64,000 nucleotides of DNA, from positions 124,001-188,000 of the forward strand of contig VTPC01000493.1 of the NCBI GenBank assembly GCA_011009095.1, read 5' to 3'. The number at the start of each line of letters is the position of its first letter. Position 1 is the stretch's first letter. The DNA comes from Ignelater luminosus (lineage: Eukaryota; Arthropoda; Insecta; Coleoptera; Elateridae). Positions 26,401 through 36,375 of this stretch are shown here, in pieces. A program made the position numbers and the translations under genes. The notes below the pieces were generated by a model that did not search any database, was not told the origin of the DNA, and saw nothing but the letters and a program-made list of their open reading frames with translations.

Positions 26401-27637
26401 TTGAACAGTTATCTGAGGATTTTAATAAAACTTCACAAGAAGTTACTAGCAAACGACAAGCTTTAGATGCTTTAAAAGAATTAGTCAAAGTATTCCAAGA
26501 TCAAACTAAAACTCAGGAAAAATTCCAAAGTGAAGCACAACCGCACGAAATTAGAAGTCTAATGGATAACGCGGAATTATTGAAACAGCGTCTGAAGATG
26601 ATGGAAGAGAGCTGTGAACAATTAGATGAAAATCTACAACAAAGAGAAGCTTATAATCGTTCGCTAGAACGAGAACTTACATCTTTAAAACCAGGACTTC
26701 GTGATTTAATGAGAGAACGTGATAAATATCAACGGTGAGTGAATTTTGCTTGATAATTTTATCATTGGAACAAATACACGTAAAATGTTCTTCAAAATAA
26801 ATGTGAAACCTTGTTTTTCTGTTTTGTTTAGGCTAATTTCATTAGAAAAAAGAAACGTGCGCTTAATTTAAAAATTTGGCATATGCTTGGAATGTACAAC
26901 CTCGCTTCTGTTCATATCGACAACGGTTTTCATTTAACATTGAATCTGAAATATTTACAAGTTGTTCAGCTTACAACCATTTTATTATAAGAATTTTTAT
27001 GTACATTTTTAATTATACTTTTTGGACTTAATTTACATTGTTTTTATTAACTTTTAGGTGGTTAATAGCTCGTGGTGTCAAATTGGCTCGTATTCGGCAG
27101 CTGTTAAATAAAGATGATGAGGGTAATGATGGTGTTGATCAAGTGGAAGAATGTGATTTAGAGAATTTGCCGCATAATGAAGAAGGAACTTGGTTTTTAC
27201 AACATTGTTCTCGTTCAAAGGCTGAACAGTTGTTATCGGGTAAAGCTGATGGTACATTCCTGGTGCGTCCATCTAGCACACATCAGTATGCATTGTCGAT
27301 TGCTTGCAATGGTATTACAAACCATTGTATAATACAGAAAACTAAACGTGGTTTAGGTTTTGCCGAACCGTATAATATATACGATTCGCTCAAATCATTG
27401 GTGCTTCATTATTCTCAGAACTCTCTTGAAATACATAACGATTCTTTGAACACAACTCTTAAATATCCTATTTTTGCCACATCTAATTCCAATGTCAATA
27501 ATATAGAAGAAGCATATGTGGTCCGGAGTACCTATAACCATACGGTTACTACTACAACCATTACTACTACTATTACTCCTGTTACTACCGTTACTACTCC
27601 TACTTCTGCTACACCTGCTACAACAAAGAACGAGTGA
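20357..27637 (+). CDS. Pi3K21B: PI3-kinase class IA regulatory subunit (p85-like), seven exons, 5' end missing
   Basis: CDS is a join of 20357-20491, 22540-22777, 22843-22997, 23995-24250, 24311-24518, 25805-26734 and 27058-27637; all phases agree and give 833 residues plus stop. Domain order from the first visible residue: SAM (about 3-70), C1 zinc finger (93-142), RhoGAP-like (about 155-340), proline motif PAIPPRK (about 364), N-SH2 (400-495, FLVRD at 422), coiled iSH2 (about 505-655), C-SH2 (686-783, FLVRP at 708), Thr-rich tail. By family knowledge it binds and restrains the p110 catalytic subunit through iSH2 and docks on phosphotyrosine YxxM sites through the SH2 domains, acting in insulin signalling at the plasma membrane. 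Vertebrate p85 has SH3 where SAM and C1 sit here; Drosophila p60 lacks this N-terminal part. An upstream start exon must exist, because the first exon begins in-frame after an acceptor and its first ATG would cut the SAM domain. Confidence 0.93.
22540..22777 (+). CDS. Pi3K21B: PI3K subunit exon: end of SAM and first half of C1 finger
   Basis: The acceptor AAATTTTCAG precedes AAT ATG GGA, joining in phase 0 to finish the SAM motif (NMGIKDEFHQKAIL). A Thr/Asn-rich linker follows. Then comes the first part of a C1 finger: His at residue 93, CKKC at 106-109, and the first Cys of the next pair at 123. The donor G|GTTAGT splits the codon for Asp125. Confidence 0.88.
22843..22997 (+). CDS. Pi3K21B: PI3K subunit exon: second half of C1 finger
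   Basis: The acceptor CAATTCAG opens only 65 bp after the previous donor. The exon completes the pattern H-x12-C-x2-C-x13-C-x2-C-x4-H-x2-C-x7-C, which is exactly the C1 spacing. It continues with FGQGLCIQF, the linker into the RhoGAP region. It ends ATA|GTAAGT in phase 0. Confidence 0.88.
23995..24250 (+). CDS. Pi3K21B: PI3K subunit exon: N-terminal half of RhoGAP-like domain
   Basis: Acceptor TTTGTAG, donor A|GTAAGT. It encodes the helical core with LRQKL and the family motif KKFLRELPDPVIP. Where human p85 alpha has Leu-Tyr-Arg, this protein has Leu-Tyr-Ser (Ser198), so the presumed arginine-finger position is empty. Confidence 0.9.
24311..24518 (+). CDS. Pi3K21B: PI3K subunit exon: C-terminal half of RhoGAP-like domain
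   Basis: A 60-bp intron precedes it. It encodes the LPEHHRSTLTYLMAHF segment, corresponding to the conserved LP..H...L.YL..H motif of RhoGAP folds, and VLVQTMCHILLRPPW. It ends AT|GTAAGT within a codon for Ile331. Confidence 0.9.
25805..26734 (+). CDS. Pi3K21B: PI3K subunit exon: N-SH2 and most of iSH2
   Basis: This is the largest exon (930 bp) after a 1.3-kb intron. It holds the end of the RhoGAP-like region, the proline motif PAIPPRK, and the N-SH2 from WYWGDI with FLVRDAS (phosphate-binding Arg425). YPISKY follows, then the long charged heptad coiled coil that family members use to clamp p110. It ends CG|GTGAGT. Confidence 0.95.
27058..27637 (+). CDS. Pi3K21B: PI3K subunit last exon: iSH2 end, C-SH2 and Thr-rich tail
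   Basis: It resumes with WLIARGVKLARIRQLL, the conserved iSH2 end, then the acidic linker and the C-SH2 (WFLQHC..., GTFLVRPSS, GFAEPYNIYDSLKSLVLHY). After the SH2 domain an unusual 40-residue tail rich in Thr (about 27520-27630) runs to TGA at 27635-27637. The triplet-like ACT composition suggests microsatellite expansion in frame. Confidence 0.95.
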
Positions 27638-29230
27638 TGTGATATTTAAAAACTGCTGTGAAATTTAAAATATATATAAATCTATATATTATATATATTA
27701 TATATTCCTTATATAGTTATAAAAGATGTGAATGTGATTGTTATGTTAATTTTATAGACATTTTTGTCAATTTTATGGAATATATAACGGTGATTATAGA
27801 CTCATTTAAAATATTAAGTGTACAGTATAATAGTAACTGAAAACTTTTAAACTATTTGCATGAACACCATGTAAATGACTGTGATAGTGTACTAAAGAAG
27901 AGAAAGTTTTTACGAATTTATATTACATATTATATTGTTCGTGATTTAAAAGAGTGGTGAAGTGTGACATGGCTACGGCGGAATATGTGAAAGAATGAAA
28001 ATTGGAGTACCATGTCGTCTGATATTTTTTCTCGTTTTGTTGCGTAAAGTTTGATAATTCAAAACCATTCGAAAATTTGTTCGTGATTATAAAAAACTAT
28101 ATGCCTTTGCTACACCGTATACCTGTTTTTCCAAACAAGATTTTTCTTCTTTCTTAACGAATGCATTTAATCGCAAATTGTATTTGTAATTTAAAAACGA
28201 ACTATAAAATATGAAATAATTAATCTGAATGCAATTATCGGTGTAATTTTAGAGATCAGTGATTATAACAGTTTTCTTGGTTTTGAATTGGTGTGATACT
28301 TGTAATCTGTCCGATGCGAGTGATTGGACACATGCGTATAAAAAATTAATATTAAGTAGTCAACACTTTCAATTTTTATATTTTAGTTAAGAATCCTCAC
28401 TTATTATTTTTATTGTTACGATTACAAAAAAGATTTCGCTATTTAATTCTTCGTATTGTTGTTCATTATTGCTGAAGTTTATTTGTTTTAGAACTATTAA
28501 TAACAGATACATATAATAGTCTATCATGTAATTGTAAAATTGAAAACATTCTAGATAATGATAATCTGCTTTACGTGTTTGTGCAATATTTGAATTTTAA
28601 ATATAATTTTATTCACTCTTAAGTGGTAATTTTTAAAATATTTAATTTTATAATTGCTGATTTAAAACCTATTAGTACAAATGATTGATACTAAAGAAAA
28701 TTGTATAGGAAGCAGAATAACGATTAAGTGGCCATACCATGATATATTCTTTTAATTTGTTATTATCTAGAATGTTTTATGTACAATGAATCACGAATTA
28801 AGTTTTGCCATAGTCATTTTTATCAGTTTCTTTACATATGTGTTTGTAATGAGCTATGCTTCATTTATACAACGTAGGTTTAAATTATTTAAACCACAAG
28901 TTATTGCTTTTTATAATAGCACCTTCGTAATAAATATTGAGAAAGTAAAAAGTACGCTTTTACTTACTGACTTAATTCGTGGTTATTATAATATGCATCT
29001 TCCTATGTTCAAAGTATATTGTGATCTTATAATATTGTTTTCTGCACATGAACAGTCCAATCTTTTCTGTAATGCTTGGTTATTTGAAGGTACTTGAAAA
29101 ATTTTTTACAGTAATTAGTGGGTATTGATTGATTATAACTAAATTTGTTTTTATATTTATTTTGTTATTATATACAATTAATTAGTAAATTGACTGAGAA
29201 ATAGTTTCGCACAATAAACTGCAAATATGT
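27638..29230 (+). other. Probable 3' UTR of the PI3K subunit gene
   Basis: AT-rich sequence follows the TGA without a new recognisable gene. The first canonical AATAAA I find on the + strand is at 29213-29218, which would give a 3' UTR of about 1.6 kb; another lies at 29738-29743 inside a candidate LTR. The 103-codon frame at 28786-29097 is probably chance. Confidence 0.4.
29213..29218 (+). terminator. Candidate polyadenylation signal for the PI3K subunit gene
   Basis: AATAAA, about 1.58 kb after the stop codon. It is chosen only because it is the first canonical hexamer found downstream; a variant signal nearer the stop is possible. Confidence 0.3.
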
Positions 29231-29513
29231 CGTACAAATTTGAGACTGTTCATTGCTTTAGGTTTATATTTCATATATGATTTTAAAAAGGAACTTAAGA
29301 TAGTTCGAACCGTTATACTACTATTTAAAATTTTTTTGCCGATGCTGCTGTTCTATTTTATCTTTTTGCACATTTGTATTGTGAATAATGAAGAAAAATA
29401 TAAAGATGTCAGTAATTCATGTGTTGTCTAGTTTCTTTTCATTAATAAAATTCTTATTAATGGTTCAACATTGTATTGAATTAATTAACCTATGTATGTT
29501 CTGCAAACAATAT

Positions 29514-29755
29514 TGTAACGCACCACCAAAAAGTACATCAAATATACCAGAGGAGGCTCGAACCAACTCGAACTTTCTAGGCGTCACAAACAATCAAATA
29601 TGCGAGAGAAGGCGCAAAACTTCTAGGTTCATCGGAAGAAACAAGGAAAAGATATATAAGGGCAAGCGGAAATGGCGAGAGCGGTTACACAGTGAATAAG
29701 CTTGGGTCAATGTCTATTAGATGTAGTAACAAACAGAAATAAATGTGTAATCAGT
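29514..29755 (+). mobile_element. Candidate solo LTR (242 bp)
   Basis: A block that is more GC- and purine-rich than its surroundings starts TGTAACGCACC, a common start of insect Ty3/gypsy LTRs. It contains AATAAA at 29738-29743 near its end. It is flanked on both sides by the same five bases, AATAT (29509-29513 and 29756-29760), as expected of a target-site duplication. It ends CAGT rather than the usual CA, and AATAT is common in this DNA, so the call is tentative. Confidence 0.35.
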
Positions 29756-29817
29756 AATATAAATTTAGTAACAATAAATATTAGAAGTAAGTTGTAATAG
29801 ACTTTGTAAAAATAACT

Positions 29818-29838
29818 AAACGTTTTATTAAAACGTTT
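29818..29838. repeat. Perfect 21-nt palindrome
   Basis: AAACGTTTTA, one central T, then TAAAACGTTT: ten-base arms with no mismatch. It lies just beyond the candidate LTR. It may be a chance product of AT-rich DNA or a small hairpin. Confidence 0.5.
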
Positions 29839-31022
29839 CAGTATTTTCAAAACTGTTACGTACTTGTACGAATTATGAAAAGCATTTGTAATCTATTTTC
29901 GAAACCTTCAATAACAAATCAAAGGTTAATATAATTCATAGTCTTTGTAAGCAATACTAATTAGTCTAGGATTTCTGAATTGTGGAAACTAGTTAAAAGA
30001 GAAAACTAATCAATGATTAATCGCCTTGTTAGCAGCAAAGAAACGCTAGATAAAATATTCAGAATTAATTTACCAAATCAGTTATGATTGTTGCATTTAT
30101 CACGATCTATCCACCTGATAAAATTTAAAAAAAAACAGGAATTATAGATTAAATGTCAAATGAAGGTTTTAAATTCCTGGTTTATTGATTTGTATTTACA
30201 ATATATTAGATTGCTATAAATCAATATACAGAAATGCCTAAAAAAATCTATTTTTGTTGAATAATTAATCTTCCAAGGCTAGGGAAAGTATGTTAGTATG
30301 GGTACAAATGATACTAAATTGATGTTGGCTTACGTAATCTGTAATAGGGTTACTTTGCTATTTTACTGATTTCCAAAACATTACATTTGTATCTGGGTTA
30401 CTAGATTAAATATTTTTCACTCGGGTACTTTAAATTGTTGGATTGAGTATCGTAATGCTAAATTAGCAACTGTGAACTTATGGATGTTCTGTTAATACAG
30501 TCGGTATAAGTTAAATACTCGTAGAATCCATAGTGGAGAAAAAAGTTAATAAATCATCACAATTGTAGCTGATATATTCTACCTCAAGTTGGGCAAATAA
30601 TCTGATTTTTAACTATGAATTTGGCTAGTAGTAGCAATTATGTAGACTGTTCTCTTGACTAGGATCTCACAAACCATAAAAGATACATAGTTGATTAAAT
30701 TAGAAATCTTAAACAGTTATAAGTTTCTTCAGGGAAGATTTGCTGAAAATAACGGTACTCAAATTTCTTTGAAGCTGAATATTTTTATAACTAATAAAGA
30801 ATAGGAAACAGAAGTAGCTTTTTCTACAACCTGCTTGATTTTGGTATCACTGACTAATTCTTTTTGAATGATTTTTGGTTATATAAAGTAGTGCATGGTT
30901 ATTATTTTTGTTGTCTGAAATCATTAAATAAAAATGATTTTCCATGTTTTCTTTTTAATAGCTTAAGCTAGTTAGATATAACTTGACCTTATCTATACGT
31001 TATTATAATTATCAGTACTATA

Positions 31023-32172
31023 CACTACCGTGGGAAAGTTTAATTGCACCTTGAACAAAGTATAAATTGACAGATTGGTTAAAATGGACAATGAGCAGAC
31101 TATGTTTTGTTTGAAGATTAAAATAGAAAGTTTAAAATACCACTAGAAAAACGAATGCTTTGAAAATACAGTAATAATTTCCAGGTGAAAAGGCTGCTAT
31201 TCACGTAAAATATGATTTGATTAATTATTTATTGCAAGCCAGCCAAGTTATTGAAAAGATTATTTACTGCGCGTGTGTCTATCATAGTGTGTTAATTGCA
31301 ATGGCAAAAAGAAAGGAACTAGACACTTAAAGACAAGAAAGCGAGTTTGGGTTTTTCATTAAATGAACGTATCGAATCAGGAAATAGCTTGTAAAGTTGA
31401 AGTTTCAGAGTATCGTGTGCATTTTATAAATCGTTAAAAGGAAATTAGAAACAGAATAATTAAGTGATTGCAGATGAAGTGGCAGAACCTGTGTAACAAA
31501 AGCAGCAGATCAGTTTATTCAATTGCTATTATGTAATCAAACACTAATGGCACCACAGATTGCATCTGAAGCGAATTGTAGAAGATAAAGTGTCAGTGTT
31601 ACTACTATTAAAGAATGCCTAAAATGAAGTTGGTCTCAGAGAACTAGACTTGGGAACAATAGAGTACAGTTTTATGGTGGGATGAATCAAAGTTTGCGAT
31701 CTTTTGATTTAAATACCGACAATTTGTATGAAGACAAGCAGAGAAAAGAACATTAGAAACCTGTAGATCATTATGTTACTAACATAACATAATGATTTGG
31801 GGGTGTTCTGGAGAAGGACAGATTGGAAATCGTTAAAAAAAAATAAAACCTTCAAATATTGAACTTGATATTATTGGTCATGGCTTCATTTTTCAACATG
31901 ACAACTGCTCTAAGCATATGGCCAAGATCGTGAAACAGTTTTTACAGGATTGAATATTGAAAATAACGGAATAGCCTGCTCAAGGTCCAGTCAGTATTCC
32001 CATAGAAAAGTTGTGGAATATCCTAGATAGCGAAGTTGAAAAACACATCCCTTCCAGTGCTGAAAGGGTTTGAGAGTTATTACAAAGAGCATGGAATCAG
32101 TTGGAACCCAATTTACTTCAAAGGCTTGTAGCTTGAATACCGAGAATATGCAATGCAATTATTAAAGTTTAG
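31023..32172 (+). pseudogene. Tc1-like transposase pseudogene with a possible 5' terminal repeat
   Basis: An apparent start ATG at 31301 opens Met-Ala-Lys-Arg-Lys-Glu-Leu-Asp-Thr and then stops. Further on, in shifting frames, are pieces typical of Tc1/mariner DDE transposases: WWDESKF (about 31680), IWGCSG (about 31795), FIFQHDN-CSKHMAK (about 31886-31925), a damaged P-I-E-K-LWNIL block (about 31995-32025), and a C-terminal IPRICNAIIKV ending in TAG at 32170-32172. Several stops and frameshifts make it inactive. Upstream, TA then CACTACCGTGGGAAAG at 31021-31038 looks like a Tc1-type terminal repeat; the matching 3' repeat was not found. Confidence 0.75.
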
Positions 32173-32419
32173 TGTGATTATTTTCAACCTAGCTGTAATG
32201 TCATAATCAATCATTTTTAATTTTGTATATTACAATCATATTATAAATGATGTTTTGTCTCACACTCAATAGATTTGTTGTTTCTAACATGTATATAGCC
32301 CTTAAAGCCTGATTCTATTTTGCTTTTTTGCTCAATTTCATCACAGTTTAATTCTTTTTGCTTCTTAAAATCATAAATTTAGTTTTTTTATCATTAACAT
32401 TGCACAGTCATTTTTATAC

Positions 32420-32830
32420 TCCTTTTGAGAGTGTAGACATTTTGGCTTCTATATGATGATGTAGCACTGAATTATTTATTTTTTGATCTGGAAAAAGGTT
32501 GGAATCTTGAATTTCTGTCTTATTTTACTCCGGAGTCTCTTGACTCGCTCAGGTCAATTCGATTCTACTCCTTTTAAATCTTATTTGTTGTACTAACCAG
32601 ATTCTCGACATTATCATTTCAAAACAACAGCATCATTTGCAAAGAGTTGAAGTTGAAGCTTTCACTATGTCACTTAACACAAACAGATCTGGCTCCAATT
32701 ACAGTACCCTGAGCAACTCCATGTTCATTGATTTTCACTTAGAATGCTGGTCATTATAGTTTGTCTGCTGAGATCGATTATACAAATATTTTGATCAACA
32801 AATCCTGGCTTATTGTCTTGAACATTCTTC
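32420..32830 (-). pseudogene. Decayed non-LTR retrotransposon reverse transcriptase fragment
   Basis: Read on the minus strand, 32695-32726 encodes EHGVAQGTVIG, matching the GVPQGSVLG motif of LINE reverse transcriptases. Further along, 32621-32655 encodes LQLFANDAVVL, matching the catalytic F/YADD block with the first Asp changed to Asn. Spacing and order are right for motifs B and C, and stops and frameshifts interrupt the frame. Clade is uncertain, jockey-like at best. Confidence 0.55.
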
Positions 32831-33168
32831 AAAAGTCAATACTATCTCTATAATTTTCTTTGCACTCAAAGTAGTTTTCAACCTAGAAGGTACAGTAAAA
32901 TCATTAGCAGAATAGTCTTGATTGAAGCTATTGTTTTGATTTACATACCTCTACTTTGCAAACAACATTGAGGATCTTTATATTACATGATAGAAATATA
33001 GTGACTGACTTCATCTAACAACATACTTGTTTCTATATCATCATATTGTTTTATAATTGATCTTTGTAAATTGTAATCATCTTATATAACTAAAAAGCTC
33101 TTTACTGGAAAAAATTGCAATTTAAGTTTTAAAAATGTAGGAATGACTATTGTTCTTACACATCTTTA
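32831..33168. other. AT-rich stretch, possibly more LINE remnant
   Basis: No clear motif. It lies upstream (in minus-strand sense) of the reverse transcriptase fragment and may include its decayed N-terminal part, but I cannot show it. Confidence 0.3.
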
Positions 33169-33311
33169 TTTGAGACAACCAGTTTTGTTGTTTTTTTTTA
33201 TCTTTACATTTTCAGATCAAAAAGTTGTAGTATTTTGTACATTTCTTAATACTGCAACTTTTTCACCCAAAGTTGTTAAGATAAGAAAACAATGAAACCG
33301 GTTATCTCAAA
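33169..33311. repeat. Long imperfect hairpin, arms about 64 bp, loop 15 bp
   Basis: The left arm (33169-33233) begins TTTGAGACAACCAGTTTTG. The right arm (33249-33311) read in reverse complement begins TTTGAGATAACCGGTTTCA, and both end AGTTG-y-AGTAT. Most of the arm length aligns with scattered substitutions and small gaps. It could be a palindromic MITE or, if transcribed, a microRNA-precursor-like or siRNA-producing hairpin. Confidence 0.65.
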
Positions 33312-33890
33312 CATAGTTTTGTAGAAATAGGAGTTGTTTCTGTTCATCTTGATATGATTTTTCAGTTACGCTACATTTTATATGAGGAATGTTTGCATGT
33401 GTTAATAAGACATGCTAAGACTCAAGAGAGTTAAAACTGCCCTTGAAGATGTGGCTTATAACTCGCAAATGGTAAAAAATATCAAAAAACCTTTAAATTA
33501 TAAACTTGTAACTTTATATTTTCTATTAGATGGAGCAATATAATTCTTTTTATTGTCAGTCTTTTTTCTATTCCTATACAAAGACTATTCTATGTATGGT
33601 GTAACTTTTCCAACCATATGGTCACTTGTTCAATTAGGAGTTACACGTATCTGCTGTTTTGTTTTTGGTTTTTTTCTAAATCTGAGCTTTTATAAGGAAA
33701 ATAGAATTTCTCATGTTTTCACTCCCTTGTATGAGTGTTGCTGCATTAATATTTAAATGAAGCAGTATATAGTTATATTTATATCTGATTCCAATAAGAA
33801 AAAAAGAAAAATCTTACACCATAGTAGTTAGAGAATATTTAAATCTAATCACAAGATAAGAATATGCTGATGGTCATAGTCTAGTGTTGT
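33312..33890. other. AT-rich non-coding stretch
   Basis: Nothing recognised. The 67-codon frame at 33553-33756 is Phe/Tyr/Leu-rich with no motif and is probably chance. Confidence 0.5.
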
Positions 33891-34215
33891 TCAGAACAGT
33901 GAGGACTTGCTGGTAAGGTGCCTTTACCATCCCTATATCTGCCATTGGAGCGTCCCGCCATCCTGACTGAAACTGGTCACGCTCCACAATGCTTTAGACG
34001 TCCCTGGAAATCAGAGGCTCAGACAATCTCAGCATTCACCACAGTTGCTATGGGGAAAAACTCATTTATAGTCGCAGCCAAACTGCCTGTACTCTCCAGG
34101 TCACCAAAGCCCCACAGCACCTGCCAATATTACTTGCTTGACCGTCTGACACCGCTCTCCACTACCCCGATTCTGAAAAGAAAAACGCTGTTTTTTTTCT
34201 GTTGTTCTGGCCATT
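33891..34215. repeat. GC-rich island, unclassified repeat-like insert
   Basis: About 320 bp of conspicuously higher GC than the surrounding DNA with abrupt edges, ending in a T-run (34188-34199). Open frames exist on both strands (33918-34217 and 34101-34355) with no domain I recognise. Base composition and sharp borders suggest an inserted mobile-element fragment or retro-copy, but the family is unknown. Confidence 0.35.
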
Positions 34216-34999
34216 AATAGCGTTCTTGCCCTTCTGTTATTTATCGGGAACAAACTCGTTACTGATATGCCCTGTTGTTGGGATGTCCTGATTATGATTT
34301 TGTACACTGAATTTACTATTTCAAAAGTCAAAAAAGATTTTGATGAAAGAAGCAAATTAAAAGATTTTGATCTTGCTTGTTTTATCTTATTATCCTTGTC
34401 ATCTGTTGTAAATACTTTAGTCAGTCAAGACTGCTGACAATTCTTTGATCTTTTTAAATATGAAAATTCTAGTATAAGCCCCAGTATATATAAGTTTGTC
34501 TTTGTCAAGTTGCTGGGTATAGAACTTTTGTTACAGACAGGCCGAAAAACCTGGAAAAATCAGGGAACTAGAGTTCTTGATAGTGCTGGGTACTTTGTGA
34601 CCATTGTCGGTAAAAGGTTTGACTTCGAGAAATCAGTATATATGTTATGGGTAATGAGAATAACAGAACATTGACCGGTTCAAGTTAGTTTTATGCTCGC
34701 TTTTGGCTTGACCCGTAACATGCAAAACACTTTACTTAATTATTTTATCATATTTTGTAGTATATTTACTGGCGACCATTATGTTTTGTCAATCATACTA
34801 TTAATAGCAACCCAAAATTTATTTATTACCATGTTGTGGGGTAGGCAGCAATACTGATAATACTACTTCAAAGTTGCATTGTAGGGCATACAAAGAACGA
34901 AAGAAAGGAAAAAATTTATAAACTTATTGCTAAAAAATTAGTCATACAATTGATCAATAGTATAATTTAGGCTATTCGGTGCTAGGTAATAGCTAAGCA
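34216..34999. other. Non-coding, unassigned
   Basis: No gene or clear repeat recognised. Given LINE fragments on either side, part of it may be decayed element sequence. Confidence 0.4.
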
Positions 35000-35200
35000 A
35001 TCGAGTCATAGACCATATGTGTATCCTTTGCAGGTCTTCCAGAATGATGTTCAGGTTAATCAGGAGATAATTAAATAGCTTTGTGACATCAGGGAAGAAA
35101 ATGGATTTGGAGTATAAGTGAACTTAAATTGCTGATAGAGACTAAGAATAATGGCCCAGAATAGGGCCTTGTGGAACTCTGCCTAAACTGGCATCAGTCA
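35000..35200 (-). pseudogene. Decayed LINE reverse transcriptase fragment
   Basis: Minus strand 35154-35180 encodes RVPQGPILG, matching reverse transcriptase motif B (GVPQGSILG). About 30 codons later comes a sequence like FPDVTKLF and then LINLNIILEDLQ, resembling the FADDTKLF box followed by the L..DL..L segment of jockey-type elements. Stops interrupt it. The catalytic Asp pair is damaged. Confidence 0.5.
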
Positions 35201-35759
35201 GATAAATTTATGCTTACAGTAAATGATCATCCCCTTAAAAGAATGTGCACCTTGATATTTTAAAATTAATGATTTGGAAAGTTTTAAAAAAATTGATTTT
35301 ATGAAAAATACCAGAGCAACTTCTTCGCAAATCTTACAACAAAGTTGCCTGCCTTTTGTCGTTCCAATTTTATTTTGCTGAAGTGTACGTATCTACATCT
35401 AAAAATTTACCCTTGAGGGTACTGAACACAAAATTAATGTCGCAAAATCTTCAAGAAACCCAAAAAGAAGCAACATGACATGCTTTAGGAAAAAATCGCC
35501 ATCTGTGATTTCTATTAGATTAATTAAGTACAGGCCTGAAAATTTTATATTGACATTAACGTTTTAATAACTAGGCCACAGATGTTATTAGAAGTGAAAA
35601 CGCATCTTTTCTCTTGTAAAAACTTTAGCTCGACCTCCCTCTAAGAGAATCTTTGCGTACGACCTATCCTCTCTAACCAAGAATAGAAATTTTAGAAATG
35701 ATGACAGTAAGGATAGTATAAGAGGTAATTAATTGCGAAAAAACTTTTCTTCCGATGGG

Positions 35760-35875
35760 ATATTTACCACCTACACCACTAACAAAAATCTTACCCAGAA
35801 CAGTCGATTCGGAGAATCAAATTCTGGACCTCACGAATGCATTACCGTTCAACCAAATTGCTTGGCGGGAATGGA
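35760..35875 (-). repeat. tRNA-like sequence, candidate SINE head
   Basis: On the minus strand 35844-35855 reads TGGTTGAACGGT, close to a pol III A box. 35813-35823 reads AATTTGATTCT, close to a B box (GGTTCGATTCC). The spacing of about 30 bases is normal for a tRNA. The stems do not fold into a clean cloverleaf, so it is not a functional tRNA. A tRNA-derived SINE or tRNA pseudogene fits best. Confidence 0.35.
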
Positions 35876-35912
35876 GAAAGGATGTTTCATAGCAAGTTTT
35901 TATTGAAAAGGG

Positions 35913-36375
35913 TTAATCAGCTATGACGTTGGCGTTGGTCATCAGGCAGATTGACTTCCATACGGTGGGAAGTGGATACTTTATATTGCAATTTATGTTA
36001 GGATGCCTCTGATGAATTTCTATTGCTTCCGTGATTTCTAGTGTAATAGAAGAATCTTCAAACAATATTTTATGCCTTATTTCATGTTCATTATTGAGAA
36101 TCGTATTTTGTCTTGTCATATGTATATCTTGGTCGTTAAAAACAAACAGGTAGATTGCAAGAAAGATGGATATTGATCAAATGTTGAAGTTCTATCTCGA
36201 ACTTCTCATAAAGCACTGCCAAGAAGACCGAAAATAATTTTGAACAGTCGGCGCAGCACGTGGCATTAAATACATGAAAAAAAGATAAAGGACACAAAAT
36301 CCTTATTTCTGATGGCAAATAAAAGATCTTGAGTTTCGAAATTATAAAGCGTATCAATCCTATTGAGTACTCCAA
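35913..36375 (-). pseudogene. Penelope-like retroelement C-terminal remnant
   Basis: Two minus-strand frames, 36375-36136 then 36119-35913, separated by a frame change. The second contains NEHEIRHKILFEDS, then EAIEIHQRHPN, and ends PLPTVWKSI. This matches the stereotyped end of Penelope-like proteins (NHxIdFExxxI ... EAIEIxkxpxN ... W), which lies after the GIY-YIG nuclease. The nuclease itself is not clearly visible; the first frame may be its decayed form. No full-length element is present. Confidence 0.5.

Noticed and set aside
28786-29699. Several frames of 60-103 codons after the PI3K stop
   Set aside because: Hydrophobic chance frames in the 3' UTR; the last overlaps the candidate LTR.
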